From the IMG/VR virus record IMGVR_UViG_3300031623_000051, positions 1-22,856 of that record: 22,856 nucleotides of DNA; one strand, written 5' to 3'. Made by a program: the position numbers and the translations under genes. The stretch comes from a virus. Positions 1-8,345 of this stretch are shown piece after piece. Below the pieces are notes generated by a model. That model made no database searches, was not told the DNA's origin, and saw only the letters and a list, made by a program, of their open reading frames with translations. How positions within the stretch are numbered: the stretch's first letter is position 1; each line of letters opens with the position of its first letter.

Positions 1-1520
1 ATTGATAAGCCGTTCACGATGATGTCAAAGTTCTCAAAGACGCCGAAGACAATTGTTTCAGGCAGGTCAGGGTCAGCGATGAATAGAGTAGGCGTGGACG
101 CTAGATCTGCCGCTTGCCGTTGAATGAAATAAGTATTGCTGGTGGGGATCATAACGGGAAAATCAACGACGCGAATCGTGCGGCGGGACACTATAGTGAG
201 GCTCCCAAACTCATCGCGCTTTTTTGTTGAGAATGTCAGATTGCGCGAGGTGACGCCAGCAAGAGACTGGCCAGCGTCCACTACCGGCCCTATGACCAGC
301 CGACCGACTGAAGATGGATCGCTTGGCCCGGTAGAATAGTTTGTTACGTGGAGCGTGACGCCTGCTCCAAAATAAGCGGGAAGATCATCGAATACCAGCG
401 TGGTTTCATTGGTGTAACCTGTAAAGAAGAACTCCCACCAATCACCTACTCCAATGTCGGAGATGTTTTTCGTTAAACTGTAGACTACGCCGCCTGGAAA
501 TACGATGGTGGGGTAGATGACCGCCTCATATGTGTCGCCGGGGAACGGTATCGAACCCGTGGCTGTAACGGCTATCCCAACCCTCTCGTAGTCAACCCCT
601 TCTTCTTGCCTAATCCCGTTCAGGAGCAACGTCGCAGTACCATCGACGGAAATCAAGAAGGATGCGTTCAACCCATTCTTCGTGCCGTAGATGGTTTCAA
701 CAATTGGCACATTTCCCGTGTATATGATCGCTTCGTAGACATCGGCAAGGAATGGGATCGAATTGACCGCCGTGATCGCAGTACCGACGCGGGTATAGTC
801 CGCGCTGACACCTTCTACCAGTTCCCTGCCGTTCAGGAAAATACGGGCAACGCCGAGTGCTTCTGAAATAGTGAAAGCCGTATTTGACCCATTCTTCGTG
901 CCGCCTATATTTTCTAGAGCAGGTTCGTCTAGCGTGAAGATTTCTGCTATATAGGAATCACCAGTGAAGGGAATCGAGGCAACCGCAGTGATCGCAGTAC
1001 CAACGCGAGTATAGTCAGTAAGTTCAACCTGCCTCACTCCGTTTAGATACAACATGACGAACGTCCCGGCGACTGAAATGGTAAACGCCGTATTCACGCC
1101 ATCCTTCGTGCCGCCGACATTCTCCACGGTCGGCGCTTCAATGTTCATTATCGTACTGTCAACAATCTTGACATTGACATTCAGCCCGACGGCACGAAGG
1201 ACGCCAACCGTAGTGGTGACGGTTGGTATTGGGACTGATACTTCTATATCACCAACCGCCTCACTTGGTGAATCCACTCCCTCGCGCCACATGCGCCAGA
1301 TATTCGCGAAACCGAGCAAAATCCAGGTGGGCGTTGCCTTTGCCGCTCCGACCGTTGGTTGATCAGTTGTGCTCGGGCTTGCCACCACTTCGTATACAGA
1401 TTCGCCCTCGACTTTCCGTGTCCCGAGTACGTAGGTGCCAGCAGCCCAATCGGCGTAATCATTGATGACGTTCGTCGTCAAGTTCGTCGAAGTCACTGTC
1501 ATTGGTACTACAAATTTCAT
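1..1520 (-). CDS. Distal tail / baseplate-type structural protein, 3' end outside window
   Basis: An open frame runs from an ATG at 1520 to the window edge without a stop, giving at least 506 residues. Residues 1-80 (MKFVVPMTVTSTNL, WAAGTYVLGT, ending near IWRMW) resemble the N-terminal module of phage tail proteins that sit just after the tape measure. Residues about 345-506 (GDWWEFFF, TLVFDDLPAYFGAGVTLHV, KKRDEFGSLTIVSRR, VFGVFENFDIIVNGLS) resemble the conserved C-terminal part of the same family. Between them lie three tandem repeats (see the repeat entry), which look like an insertion into the ordinary architecture. The ATG overlaps the tape-measure stop as ATGA, so translation is probably coupled. 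The gene's place after the tape measure suggests a tail-tip or baseplate role, perhaps host contact. The tail-structural class is fairly sure; the exact role is inferred. Confidence 0.75.
   Translation of the reverse strand, partial: MKFVVPMTVTSTNLTTNVINDYADWAAGTYVLGTRKVEGESVYEVVASPSTTDQPTVGAAKATPTWILLGFANIWRMWREGVDSPSEAVGDIEVSVPIPTVTTTVGVLRAVGLNVNVKIVDSTIMNIEAPTVENVGGTKDGVNTAFTISVAGTFVMLYLNGVRQVELTDYTRVGTAITAVASIPFTGDSYIAEIFTLDEPALENIGGTKNGSNTAFTISEALGVARIFLNGRELVEGVSADYTRVGTAITAVNSIPFLADVYEAIIYTGNVPIVETIYGTKNGLNASFLISVDGTATLLLNGIRQEEGVDYERVGIAVTATGSIPFPGDTYEAVIYPTIVFPGGVVYSLTKNISDIGVGDWWEFFFTGYTNETTLVFDDLPAYFGAGVTLHVTNYSTGPSDPSSVGRLVIGPVVDAGQSLAGVTSRNLTFSTKKRDEFGSLTIVSRRTIRVVDFPVMIPTSNTYFIQRQAADLASTPTLFIADPDLPETIVFGVFENFDIIVNGLS
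490..1124 (-). repeat. Three tandem ~70-residue repeats within the tail protein
   Basis: Repeat 1 begins at residue 133 (base 1124), repeat 2 at residue 203 (base 914) and repeat 3 at residue 275 (base 698). Each follows the pattern E-N/T-I/V-x-GTKxGxNxxFxIS, then LNGxR, then DYxRVGxAxTA, SIPF and D-x-Y-x-A-x-I. Repeats 1 and 2 are still close in DNA: a 27-base stretch at 774-800 and 990-1016 differs at only two positions, and the spacing is exactly 72 codons. Repeat 3 has diverged more. This indicates in-frame duplication, probably of a small beta-rich domain. The LNG and DYxRVG pattern resembles repeats seen in phage baseplate and fibre proteins. Confidence 0.88.
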
Positions 1521-4500
1521 ACCGCCGCCTGTGCCTCTCGATACTCTCGGTCAGCAATGTCAAGAATCCTAATGTTCGTGCGGGCACTCGTGCGACTGTA
1601 CTGGTCAATGCGGAGAAGGGTGGCTTCAATCCGCACATTCACAGGAGACACTAATTCTGGCGGTGTAATAGTCAGACCGCGCTCGGTTTCTAATGCAATC
1701 CGAAACTGCACTAATGCCTCGGCTACCGAAAGAACACCGGTTTCAATCCCACGTAATAGGTTCACTTGCTCTTCTGCCTTGGCAAGCTGATCATCAAGCG
1801 CTGCTATTTCTTCATCGAATTGTAGCGCCGCCTGATTGCTGGCTCTCGTTGCTGCCCGCTCTATCGAGGCTGTCTGAGATTCGATTGCGCTAACAGCCGC
1901 CTCAGCTTGATCCACTTGCCGTTCACCTTCATCGCCCAGACGCCCAAGCAGGGTCAGCGTGCGAACTTGTTCGCGGCGGAAGTCTGCCGCCGTTGAGAAG
2001 TTGCCGGACTCGACTTTGGCCGCGATTCCTGCCGCATCTCCGACTTCTGATATATTGCCGGTGGCCAGAGCCTGCCGAACCGCTGACAACGCTGATGCGC
2101 GTGTTTGAGCGTCTTCGCCTGCGATTGATGTACGAAGCGAACTCACCGCCGATGTTATGGCATCTACTACCGGCATCAGGGCAGAGAGCGCCTTCTGTGC
2201 CGCTTTGCCAGCCGCTTGGTTTGCCGCCTGCGCGGCCTCGCTAACCTCCTGGGCCGCCCTTACACTCTCGTCACGCTCCCGCTGTATGACGGCCTTTCGG
2301 GCTTCAATGGATTTTCGGAGCGCGCCTAGGGCCGCGTCAGTCCCGTGCTGGGATGTTTGGAATAGCTTGGCCGTAGCTGCGGCTTGGTCCGCTGCGGCTT
2401 TGGCAGCCGCTCTCGCCATGTCTTCTGCCGCCTTGGCAGCTGAGGCAGCCCCTTCCTCAAATGACGTGAAAATGATATCCAATTGTGGGGCGATAAGCAT
2501 AAGCGCTGCGAATGCCGTCCGTCCCGATTCGGTCGTCAGGTCCAACCCGGCAATGAGCGCAACCATTGCTTCTCTTGTGATGGGTATCTCTAATCCAAGT
2601 TCAGCGAATACTTCATTAACACCCTTCTGTATCCGTTCGAGCTTCTGCTCATCCGAATAGAAGTTTTCAACGAACGAATTGACGCCCTTGGCAAGCGCAT
2701 CTATTCCGCCCGCGAGCATTATCAGGTCGTCAGCGAAAGTGGCACCATCCACTCCGACGTTGAGCAACGTGGCGCCCATAAACTCCAGGACGTCGTTGAC
2801 ACCTTGGAGTTGCGAGCCAAGCCGCATCATCGCCTGGGACGCGCTCTCACCGTCCCGGGCAAGTTCGAGCAACCCGAGAGCACCGGAACTTTCCGCAGCA
2901 GCGCCGAATACGGCATCACTCAAATTCAGGAACCACTCATCAATGAGATCCTGTATTTCAGCTTGGGACTTGCCCTTTGTGCTTATCTTCAAACCGGCAA
3001 CGCGCACGGCGGTCAGTAGGCTACGGTCGATGTCGATACCGATGCCCGAGAAGATGACCTGGGCGCTGTCGATGATCGAGTCATAAGCGTCCTGAAATCC
3101 CGAAGCCGTTGCGGCGTCGAGAGCCGTCAGTTTGGTGCGCGTCTTGGACTTGCGAAACAACCCGCCCTTGCGGTGTTGTTCCTCGAACGATGAACCTGTT
3201 ACGCCATTCGCACCTAGGCCAAGCTGCACGCCTGCGTTCGTGGTCTTAAAACTCCCGCCGAATAACAGCCCGCCAAGTTTGGGAATGATGGAGGTTATAG
3301 CAGCACCGATGAGCGGGCCGATGATAGGGATGAACTTGGCTGTCGCGCCCACCGCCTTGCCGACAAACCCGCCAATTGATTCACCAACTTTTGAAATTAC
3401 GCCGCCGAGTTTATTAGTAAGCCCGCTGAATATCCCGCCTTTCCCGTCCTTGCCACCTGTGAAGATGTTGCCAAGCATCCCGCCTGGCCCTAAAAGTTTG
3501 GCCGCCGCCATCTCTGCCGCCATTCGTCGCAAGGTCTTCGAGAAGTTCCCAAACATCTTCTTCAGTCCGCCATCGAACGGATTGAACAAGAAGTCAGCAA
3601 ATGCCGTCTGTATATTCCGCGCAGCCTGAATAGCGAATTGGTTCATCTCGTCGGTATGTTGGCCCATCATGGCCAGAATCTCGTCGAGGCGTTCCTGCTC
3701 CAATGTTGTGAGGTCGATGCCGACCGCGATGGCTAGTGCCTTGCGAGCTTCAAGGGCATTCCGTTCCGCTTCCAGTAATTGCGCGCTGTTAGCTATGCCG
3801 CTCTCTGTGATCAAGCTGAAGCTGGTTTCAGCTGCGGCAGCTAGTTTAGATAATTCAGCCGTGCCCTGGGCAGATAATGCGGTGAACGCGGCTGCCAGGT
3901 CCTTGGTCATCGTGCTGACTTCTGCCAGAGGATCAGGGATCATTTTTATGACGCTAACCAATGTTTCCAGATCGACGACCGCCGCGCTCAGGGGCGGATG
4001 TAACGATTCAATTGCGGCAGCAAACTCCTCCGCGCCCTTCTCGTTCAATAATTCTTGAAGGTCAGCAAGCGCCGCCAGTACCGGCAAGGATGCCTTTTCT
4101 AATGATCCAAACTGTTTTTCGATTTCGCTAACAAAGCCTCTGACAGACTTGGCCATCTCGTCAAAAGACTTCTCACTCAGGCCGTCAATCGTGCCGCCGA
4201 ATCTGGCCGCAAGTTCGTCGGCCTGAATCAAAGCGCCCATGGATTCTAAGATCTGCTCTTCCCATTTCTCGTAAGCCTCTGCGGCGTTAATGATCGTGGG
4301 GACTACTTTATTGGTTTCCTCTGTAGCGGTTGCCGTGAATTCGTTTAGCTTCTTCAGCGCCTTGGAGTTTGTTTCGTACTTGCCGGAAAGATCGGACAGC
4401 CCCTCGCGCATCCGCTCCAACACTTTCGTAGTTTGAATTATTGCCCCGGCATCCATGACGATGGAATTATCATCAGCCGTGCCGCTAGTAAGGCTGCGCC

Positions 4501-6055
4501 TCAGTCTGACAAGTTCACCTTCAGCCTCGCTTATCTTGACAACGTACTCTTCTATTTCAATTCCGGTCGTCACTAAGGAACTACTGATTTCACTTATGGC
4601 CAGGTCGCGCTGCGCCTTTCCTAGATCCTCTACCGACATGGTTAGCTGGTCTACTCTATCGGTGAAATCCTGAACGGGCGTTATCGTGCCCTCCATCTCT
4701 CTCTTCCACAAGATGAACTGATAGACGAGTTCACCGACCAATACCGCCGCCGCTCCCAAGCCAGTGCGGATGAGGGCAGTACGAGTCATCTTCAAGCTGA
4801 CCACCAATCCCCGCGCAGCAACCCCAGCCGCCAGCAACGCCCCTTGGTAAGCGATGACCCCAGCGGCACCCGTGGCGAACCAGGCGGCAAGTCGCCCGCC
4901 ATTTTCCAGGACCAAGCCAAGCGCAGAGACAAGCCCCTCCAGTGCAGACACGGCAATCGGCACAGCCGATTCTCCAAATGTCGTTAGGTGCTTATTCAAG
5001 CCCTGTATCGCGAGGGTATAGCGCCCCTCGACGCTGGCAGCCCATTTGTCGTATGCGACCTGCAGGTCACCTTCTACCGTATCGGCAAGTGACGCAAATA
5101 TCTTTTTATTCGCTTCCAGATTCTCACCCAAGAGACTGAACAACCCGCGCATCGCCCTGATGTTCGGGAATATCTTGATCATCGCCTCTTCGTTGTCGCC
5201 AATGCGATCCTTCAGATCGCTCAGTGTTTCAAGAAGCCCATCTTGGCGGACACCCTTTCGCAGTAAGGCGAACGATGTGCCCAGCGTCTTCAGAGCTTTG
5301 TTGGCATCTTCCGTACCACCCTTGGCTAACGTCGTGAGGACGGCCTGTAACGATACCGCAGCCTCAGCAGCTGGAGAACCGAGTCGAGTCATCCCGGCAA
5401 TTGCCGCACCGACTTGATCGAAACCAACGCCTAGTTTCGACGTGATCGGAAGCAGCGAGCCTAGAACCGGGGCGATGGCACTAGCTTCCGCCTTGCCTTC
5501 GCGCACGGTTGCAGCAAGGATAGCCACGGCCTTTGTGGCGTTGATATTCCCTGCCCCGTAAGCGTTCACCGCCGAAGTAGCAGCATCAGCGATTATATTG
5601 GTCTCACCCAACCCAATCGCGGCACCTTTAGCGGAAGCCTCCAACGCATCCAGCGCCGCCGATCCTCGTAGTCCAGCGGACGTGATGAAAAACATGCCGC
5701 TGGCCATCTCTTCGGTGGACTTGCCCACGACACCGGACAGCTCAATCATGCCCTTGCGCCATTCGTCGGTCTGCTCGCGACTGACTCCGACCAGCGTGTT
5801 GATCTTCGTGACGTTACGATCAAATGCCGCAAAATCCGTGAACATTTTCCGTGCTATGATTCCGCCGCTGAACGCGAGGCCCAGCGAGGCCATAGACCGT
5901 GACAGCACGCTGAACCCCGTGCCCATCTTCTTCGTGGACTTCGTGATTCCTTTTTCTGACTTCCCTGCCGCCTTGGTGAGTTTGCCAAGTTCTGCCCGTG
6001 CCTTCTTCAGGTCTCCGGTTTCGGCAGCGAGGATCAATTTGGCGAAGTCTGCCAT
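1517..6055 (-). CDS. Tail tape measure protein
   Basis: 1512 residues, the longest gene in the window and the usual size for a tape measure. It sets tail length and is ejected ahead of the DNA. Residues about 60-360 match the TP901-type PhageMin_Tail domain (FDRNVTKINTLVGVS, ELSGVVGKSTEEMA, GMTRLGSPAAEAAVSLQAVL). Residues about 365-455 are hydrophobic (LAAWFATGAAGVIAYQGALL and LGAAAVLVGELVYQFILW) and could cross the host membrane. Residues about 815-940 (FNPFDGGLKKMFGNF then a Gly-rich hydrophobic run) resemble the lambda-type C-terminal tape-measure region. The rest is Ala-rich helical and coiled-coil sequence. The start is 2 bases after the chaperone stop at 6058. At roughly 1.5 angstrom per residue it predicts a tail near 220 nm; this is an inference from the known scaling. 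Confidence 0.95.
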   Translation of the reverse strand: MADFAKLILAAETGDLKKARAELGKLTKAAGKSEKGITKSTKKMGTGFSVLSRSMASLGLAFSGGIIARKMFTDFAAFDRNVTKINTLVGVSREQTDEWRKGMIELSGVVGKSTEEMASGMFFITSAGLRGSAALDALEASAKGAAIGLGETNIIADAATSAVNAYGAGNINATKAVAILAATVREGKAEASAIAPVLGSLLPITSKLGVGFDQVGAAIAGMTRLGSPAAEAAVSLQAVLTTLAKGGTEDANKALKTLGTSFALLRKGVRQDGLLETLSDLKDRIGDNEEAMIKIFPNIRAMRGLFSLLGENLEANKKIFASLADTVEGDLQVAYDKWAASVEGRYTLAIQGLNKHLTTFGESAVPIAVSALEGLVSALGLVLENGGRLAAWFATGAAGVIAYQGALLAAGVAARGLVVSLKMTRTALIRTGLGAAAVLVGELVYQFILWKREMEGTITPVQDFTDRVDQLTMSVEDLGKAQRDLAISEISSSLVTTGIEIEEYVVKISEAEGELVRLRRSLTSGTADDNSIVMDAGAIIQTTKVLERMREGLSDLSGKYETNSKALKKLNEFTATATEETNKVVPTIINAAEAYEKWEEQILESMGALIQADELAARFGGTIDGLSEKSFDEMAKSVRGFVSEIEKQFGSLEKASLPVLAALADLQELLNEKGAEEFAAAIESLHPPLSAAVVDLETLVSVIKMIPDPLAEVSTMTKDLAAAFTALSAQGTAELSKLAAAAETSFSLITESGIANSAQLLEAERNALEARKALAIAVGIDLTTLEQERLDEILAMMGQHTDEMNQFAIQAARNIQTAFADFLFNPFDGGLKKMFGNFSKTLRRMAAEMAAAKLLGPGGMLGNIFTGGKDGKGGIFSGLTNKLGGVISKVGESIGGFVGKAVGATAKFIPIIGPLIGAAITSIIPKLGGLLFGGSFKTTNAGVQLGLGANGVTGSSFEEQHRKGGLFRKSKTRTKLTALDAATASGFQDAYDSIIDSAQVIFSGIGIDIDRSLLTAVRVAGLKISTKGKSQAEIQDLIDEWFLNLSDAVFGAAAESSGALGLLELARDGESASQAMMRLGSQLQGVNDVLEFMGATLLNVGVDGATFADDLIMLAGGIDALAKGVNSFVENFYSDEQKLERIQKGVNEVFAELGLEIPITREAMVALIAGLDLTTESGRTAFAALMLIAPQLDIIFTSFEEGAASAAKAAEDMARAAAKAAADQAAATAKLFQTSQHGTDAALGALRKSIEARKAVIQRERDESVRAAQEVSEAAQAANQAAGKAAQKALSALMPVVDAITSAVSSLRTSIAGEDAQTRASALSAVRQALATGNISEVGDAAGIAAKVESGNFSTAADFRREQVRTLTLLGRLGDEGERQVDQAEAAVSAIESQTASIERAATRASNQAALQFDEEIAALDDQLAKAEEQVNLLRGIETGVLSVAEALVQFRIALETERGLTITPPELVSPVNVRIEATLLRIDQYSRTSARTNIRILDIADREYREAQAAV

Positions 6056-6057
6056 GG

Positions 6058-6405
6058 TTAGTCCGTCCGGTCGTAAGGCGCAATACGCATCAGCGAGTCA
6101 TTATTCCGCTCGTTCGCATAAGCCCCGCTCATTTGCCTGATGCAGCGGAATTCCCACGGGTCCACGAGCGACCCCGTTGCCTCGGCGTATGCTTGAATCT
6201 CAGCCCATGCCATCACCGTTTCACCGTACCCGTTATTGCCCGCCCAGCCAAGATCAGCAAGTGCTGCCACAAGGTACGCTCCTTGCTCTGGTGGGCTTGG
6301 AAATGGCATCCCCATCGCCTCGGAGCGCGTCTCTTTGTGGTCCTTTGGCTTGACTGATAGGTAGCCGACCTGCGCTGCATATTTTGCAAGGTCGGCAACT
6401 ATTCC
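6058..6405 (-). CDS. Tail assembly chaperone, C-terminal (GT-type) part read by -1 frameshift
   Basis: This frame follows the chaperone gene at 6399-6902 and is open from a TGA at 6426-6424 to the TAA at 6060-6058. It has no convincing start near its beginning; the first ATG is at 6315 with a weak GAGGCG before it. Coding-like sequence (GGIVADLAKYAAQVGYLSVK) precedes that ATG, so the whole frame is probably read as the tail of a fusion. Slipping at the G run would give a product of 281 residues (166 + 115). The C-terminal part, VMAWAEIQAYAEATG, DPWEFRCIRQMSGAYANE, matches the conserved Trp-Glu and Leu/Ile-Arg-x-Met-Ser-x-Ala-Tyr pattern of second-frame tail chaperones. If the frameshift is absent, an 85-residue protein from 6315 is the alternative. 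Confidence 0.8.
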   Translation of the reverse strand, partial: GIVADLAKYAAQVGYLSVKPKDHKETRSEAMGMPFPSPPEQGAYLVAALADLGWAGNNGYGETVMAWAEIQAYAEATGSLVDPWEFRCIRQMSGAYANERNNDSLMRIAPYDRTD

Positions 6406-6902
6406 CCCAAGTAAAGGCCTGAATCATTCGACGCGGTTAGGATTTGCTGAGCGAAACTATCGCCGCGCCAAACTTCTTCGCCATCACCCTCTTCATCGTC
6501 GGTCGCCATAAGCGACTTGACACTAACGAAATTAAGATCAAGAAACCATTCAATATCAGCCTTAGATGTCGTCAGCGGTTCGCCGTCGCGTTCGATGTAC
6601 TCGAATCCGCGAATGACGCGGGCCGCTCCCTCCACTAACGTCTTCTGAATATCCTCCAGCGCGGCTGATTGTTCGGCCTTCTTTTTCTTGCTTCTTGCCA
6701 CATTTAACTTTGCGCGCGCGTCGTCAAGGATTCCGGCTTGCACTGAGCGGGCTTGTGAGCCGACGACCATGACGGCACAGAAATCCTCGTCCATTCCATC
6801 CGTCGCGTCATTCATAATATAGAAGCCGGTGGCAGGATGCCGTAGCCTAACTACATGCGGCTTCTCTGCTGCCGTTCTTGCGTCGTGTTTTTTGAAGTCC
6901 AT
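6399..6902 (-). CDS. Tail assembly chaperone (gpG-like)
   Basis: 167 residues, placed between the tail tube gene and the tape measure as for gpG of lambda and its analogues. These proteins coat the tape measure during tail assembly and are not in the virion. The sequence is acidic and charged and has no enzymatic motif. A typical stretch is VVRLRHPATGFYIMNDATDG (residues about 18-37), which fits the P-x-T-G region of this group; a Lys-rich run follows near residue 85. The start at 6902 has a good AAGGAG site 9 bases upstream. It ends in LYLGE with the frameshift site just before the stop. Identification rests mainly on position, length and the adjoining GT-type frame. Confidence 0.82.
   Translation of the reverse strand: MDFKKHDARTAAEKPHVVRLRHPATGFYIMNDATDGMDEDFCAVMVVGSQARSVQAGILDDARAKLNVARSKKKKAEQSAALEDIQKTLVEGAARVIRGFEYIERDGEPLTTSKADIEWFLDLNFVSVKSLMATDDEEGDGEEVWRGDSFAQQILTASNDSGLYLGE
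6402..6411 (-). promoter_or_regulatory. Probable -1 ribosomal frameshift site (CTTGGGGGAA)
   Basis: The zero frame reads TTG GGG GAA TAG and stops at 6399. The -1 frame reads CTT GGG GGA ATA and continues into the GT-type sequence. A -1-frame TGA at 6426-6424 means the slip must occur within about 22 bases, and the five-G run at 6404-6408 is the only homopolymer there. A Gly tRNA on GGG can re-pair perfectly with GGG one base upstream. It is not a classical X-XXY-YYZ heptamer, so the exact slip codon is inferred. Confidence 0.7.
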
Positions 6903-6937
6903 TGCGTTTTTCTCCTTCGTCTATGTTTTTAATTTTA

Positions 6938-6969
6938 GCGGACCGGGAAAACACATAAACCCGGCCCGC
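6938..6969 (-). terminator. Strong hairpin after the tail tube gene
   Basis: On the minus strand GCGGGCCGGG and CCCGGTCCGC form a 10-bp stem with one G-U pair and a 12-base loop. Downstream is TAAAATTAAAAACAT, not a clean U tract, so it could be a partial terminator or an mRNA-stabilising or processing hairpin between the tube gene and the chaperone. Confidence 0.6.
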
Positions 6970-6973
6970 CTTA

Positions 6974-7004
6974 CTCACACCTTTGGAGGGAGTTGGGGTG
7001 TGAG
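6974..7004 (-). terminator. Second inverted repeat after the tail tube gene
   Basis: CTCACACC at one side and GGTGTGAG at the other give an 8-bp perfect stem, 7 bases past the tail tube stop and immediately before the stronger GC hairpin. No U tract follows. Together the two fill most of the 109-base gap. Confidence 0.45.
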
Positions 7005-7011
7005 CTAACCA

Positions 7012-7488
7012 TTACACCTGGGTGCTATCGACCGTGAAGTCATTCTGCTTGAAGCTGACCTCGAAGCCTTCGTGGGTCGTAACGTCACCCTGGACTTCAA
7101 GGTACCCATTAACGTAGCCCTGCGCGTACTGGATAGGATCGCCAACAACGAGCGCCTCAGCCACGCCAGAACCGCGTCCGATCTTGATCGAAGCAAGTCC
7201 CTGCGCACCGTTCGCCGTGGTTTCTACTAAAGCCTGGCCCGTGTCTGCGGCAACTTTACGAAATGAAGCGGTGCTTTCGTTTCCGCTCATCGCACCCTTG
7301 ACACCTGCCGTGAATCCGGTCTGAAGGTCCGGCACGTCGATGTTCGCACCTGAGACGCCAAGCTGAGGAAGCGATTGTGCTCCCTCAACCTTGGTAAAGG
7401 TCAAAGCATCGAATCCCGCAGCATCGTTCGTGGCGGGCAGAGCCGCACTAATGAACAGCGTTTTCCCGATCTGATTTTGAGTTGACAT
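7012..7488 (-). CDS. Major tail (tube) protein
   Basis: 158 residues, between the tail terminator and the chaperone genes, where the tube protein sits in siphoviruses. The N-terminus (MSTQNQIGKTLFISAALPAT, then FTKVEGAQSLPQLGVSGANI) and a later TTHEGFEVSFKQNDFTVDS match the lambda gpV / TP901-type tube pattern of a beta-sandwich with a long loop. No Ig-like C-terminal extension is present, so the protein is near the minimal length. The start has a clear TAGGAG site about 6 bases upstream, consistent with high expression. The two hairpins that follow may limit or stabilise its message. Confidence 0.88.
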   Translation of the reverse strand: MSTQNQIGKTLFISAALPATNDAAGFDALTFTKVEGAQSLPQLGVSGANIDVPDLQTGFTAGVKGAMSGNESTASFRKVAADTGQALVETTANGAQGLASIKIGRGSGVAEALVVGDPIQYAQGYVNGYLEVQGDVTTHEGFEVSFKQNDFTVDSTQV

Positions 7489-7497
7489 TATTTTCTC

Positions 7498-7899
7498 CTA
7501 AGTCTGTACCGCATAATCTACCCTAACCGGCACTCTGAAATCCGGTCCATCCTTATATCCCGCCAGTACCTCCGGCGGCTTCGTGACGAGGGCCACCCCA
7601 CTCGCAAATGAAATCCTCGTCTTGTAGGCGAAGCGAGCCATCACCCTATCCGCAAGGGCATTAGCGGAAGTCACAAATTGATTCTCTCCCACGACGACGC
7701 TTACATGGAGTTGGCCTATGACGGTCTCTCCCGTTCCATCTAGCGTCGGGTCGTCACGCGATCCTGGTATATGATCGACCGCCAAGAAGGGGCGCACGGG
7801 GTTGGCGTCTTTATTGGGCCACGCAATCGGCGGCACGCCAATCATCCCGGCCAGATGCTGATAGAGGGCAATTTCTATTTGTTCGAGGGATATTGCCAT
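7498..7899 (-). CDS. Tail terminator / tail completion protein
   Basis: 133 residues from the ATG at 7899, which overlaps the upstream stop as TGATG. The frame is open further upstream to 7947, but that would overlap the upstream gene by about 50 bases, so the coupled ATG is preferred. MAISLEQIEIALYQHLAGM is the usual N-terminal helix of small tail terminators (lambda gpU-like), followed by a VRPFLAVDHIPG strand, a GQLHVSVVVGENQF segment and a basic ending with FRVPVRVDYAVQT. Proteins of this kind cap the finished tube and join it to the head. No catalytic motif. The call rests on order and fold-like pattern. Confidence 0.78.
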   Translation of the reverse strand: MAISLEQIEIALYQHLAGMIGVPPIAWPNKDANPVRPFLAVDHIPGSRDDPTLDGTGETVIGQLHVSVVVGENQFVTSANALADRVMARFAYKTRISFASGVALVTKPPEVLAGYKDGPDFRVPVRVDYAVQT

Positions 7900-8345
7900 C
7901 ACTTGCCCTTGTACTTGTCCACATTCCGGCGCACAATCGACTGCCATCGCACAGCGTTCGCAGATATCCAGTGCCAGCCTTTCTGATTGTAGACGCGGCC
8001 CAATGAATCAGGGCCAGAAAAACCAGAATGAACCCTCGCGGAGTATTCTGCCGTCCAGCCAAAGCGAAGCGTGTCCCCGAGGTTCATGCCACCAATTGCG
8101 GTCACGTAACTATTCGCGCCCTCTCCGCCGAGCACCCCATTGGTTTCTACGGCCAAGCTATTCACGAGATCAGATGTGACGACAGGTATGCGCCCTTCAA
8201 TAATCGTGCCGCCAGCGGTCTTGCCTTGCGCTGTGGTTTGGGCGGCTTCCATTACGTCTTGGATGCTGTCCACAGCGACCGCGAGCATGGCCTTGGCGGT
8301 GAGTTTCTCCCACTTGCGGGTGCTGGCGGTGAAGGTAAGGGCCAT
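7899..8345 (-). CDS. HK97 gp10-like neck / head-tail joining protein
   Basis: 148 residues from the ATG at 8345, which overlaps the upstream stop as TAATG. A longer frame to 8393 exists but lies within the upstream gene. The protein begins MALTFTASTRKWEKLTAKAM, continues with a helix carrying MEAAQTTAQGKTAGGTIIEG (about residues 33-52), a V.TSDLVNSLAVETNG strand, and TAEYSARVHSGFSG (about residues 97-110). That last segment matches the Y-A-x-x-V/H-x-G pattern of the gp10 and minor tail/neck family. The neighbours are a minor head protein upstream and a tail terminator downstream, which fits a connector role. Confidence 0.78.
   Translation of the reverse strand: MALTFTASTRKWEKLTAKAMLAVAVDSIQDVMEAAQTTAQGKTAGGTIIEGRIPVVTSDLVNSLAVETNGVLGGEGANSYVTAIGGMNLGDTLRFGWTAEYSARVHSGFSGPDSLGRVYNQKGWHWISANAVRWQSIVRRNVDKYKGK

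Noticed and set aside
774-1016. CRISPR-like direct repeats
   Set aside because: Only two close copies 216 bases apart, both within an open coding frame; they are protein-domain duplications.
2157-3629. Series of plus-strand Ser/Ala/Pro-rich frames opposite the tape measure
   Set aside because: Low-complexity antisense frames of an Ala-rich coding strand, without recognisable domains.
5598-6140. Plus-strand 180-residue open frame over the tape measure start
   Set aside because: It is antisense to the well-supported tape measure gene, shows no family motif, and mirrors the codon bias of the real strand.
6213-6398. Minus-strand 61-residue frame right after the chaperone stop
   Set aside because: It overlaps the GT-type frame, which has conserved chaperone residues; this one has none.
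7012-7488. A contractile tail sheath gene near the tube gene
   Set aside because: No frame of sheath length or pattern lies between the tail terminator and the tube, so a myovirus tail is not supported in this window.
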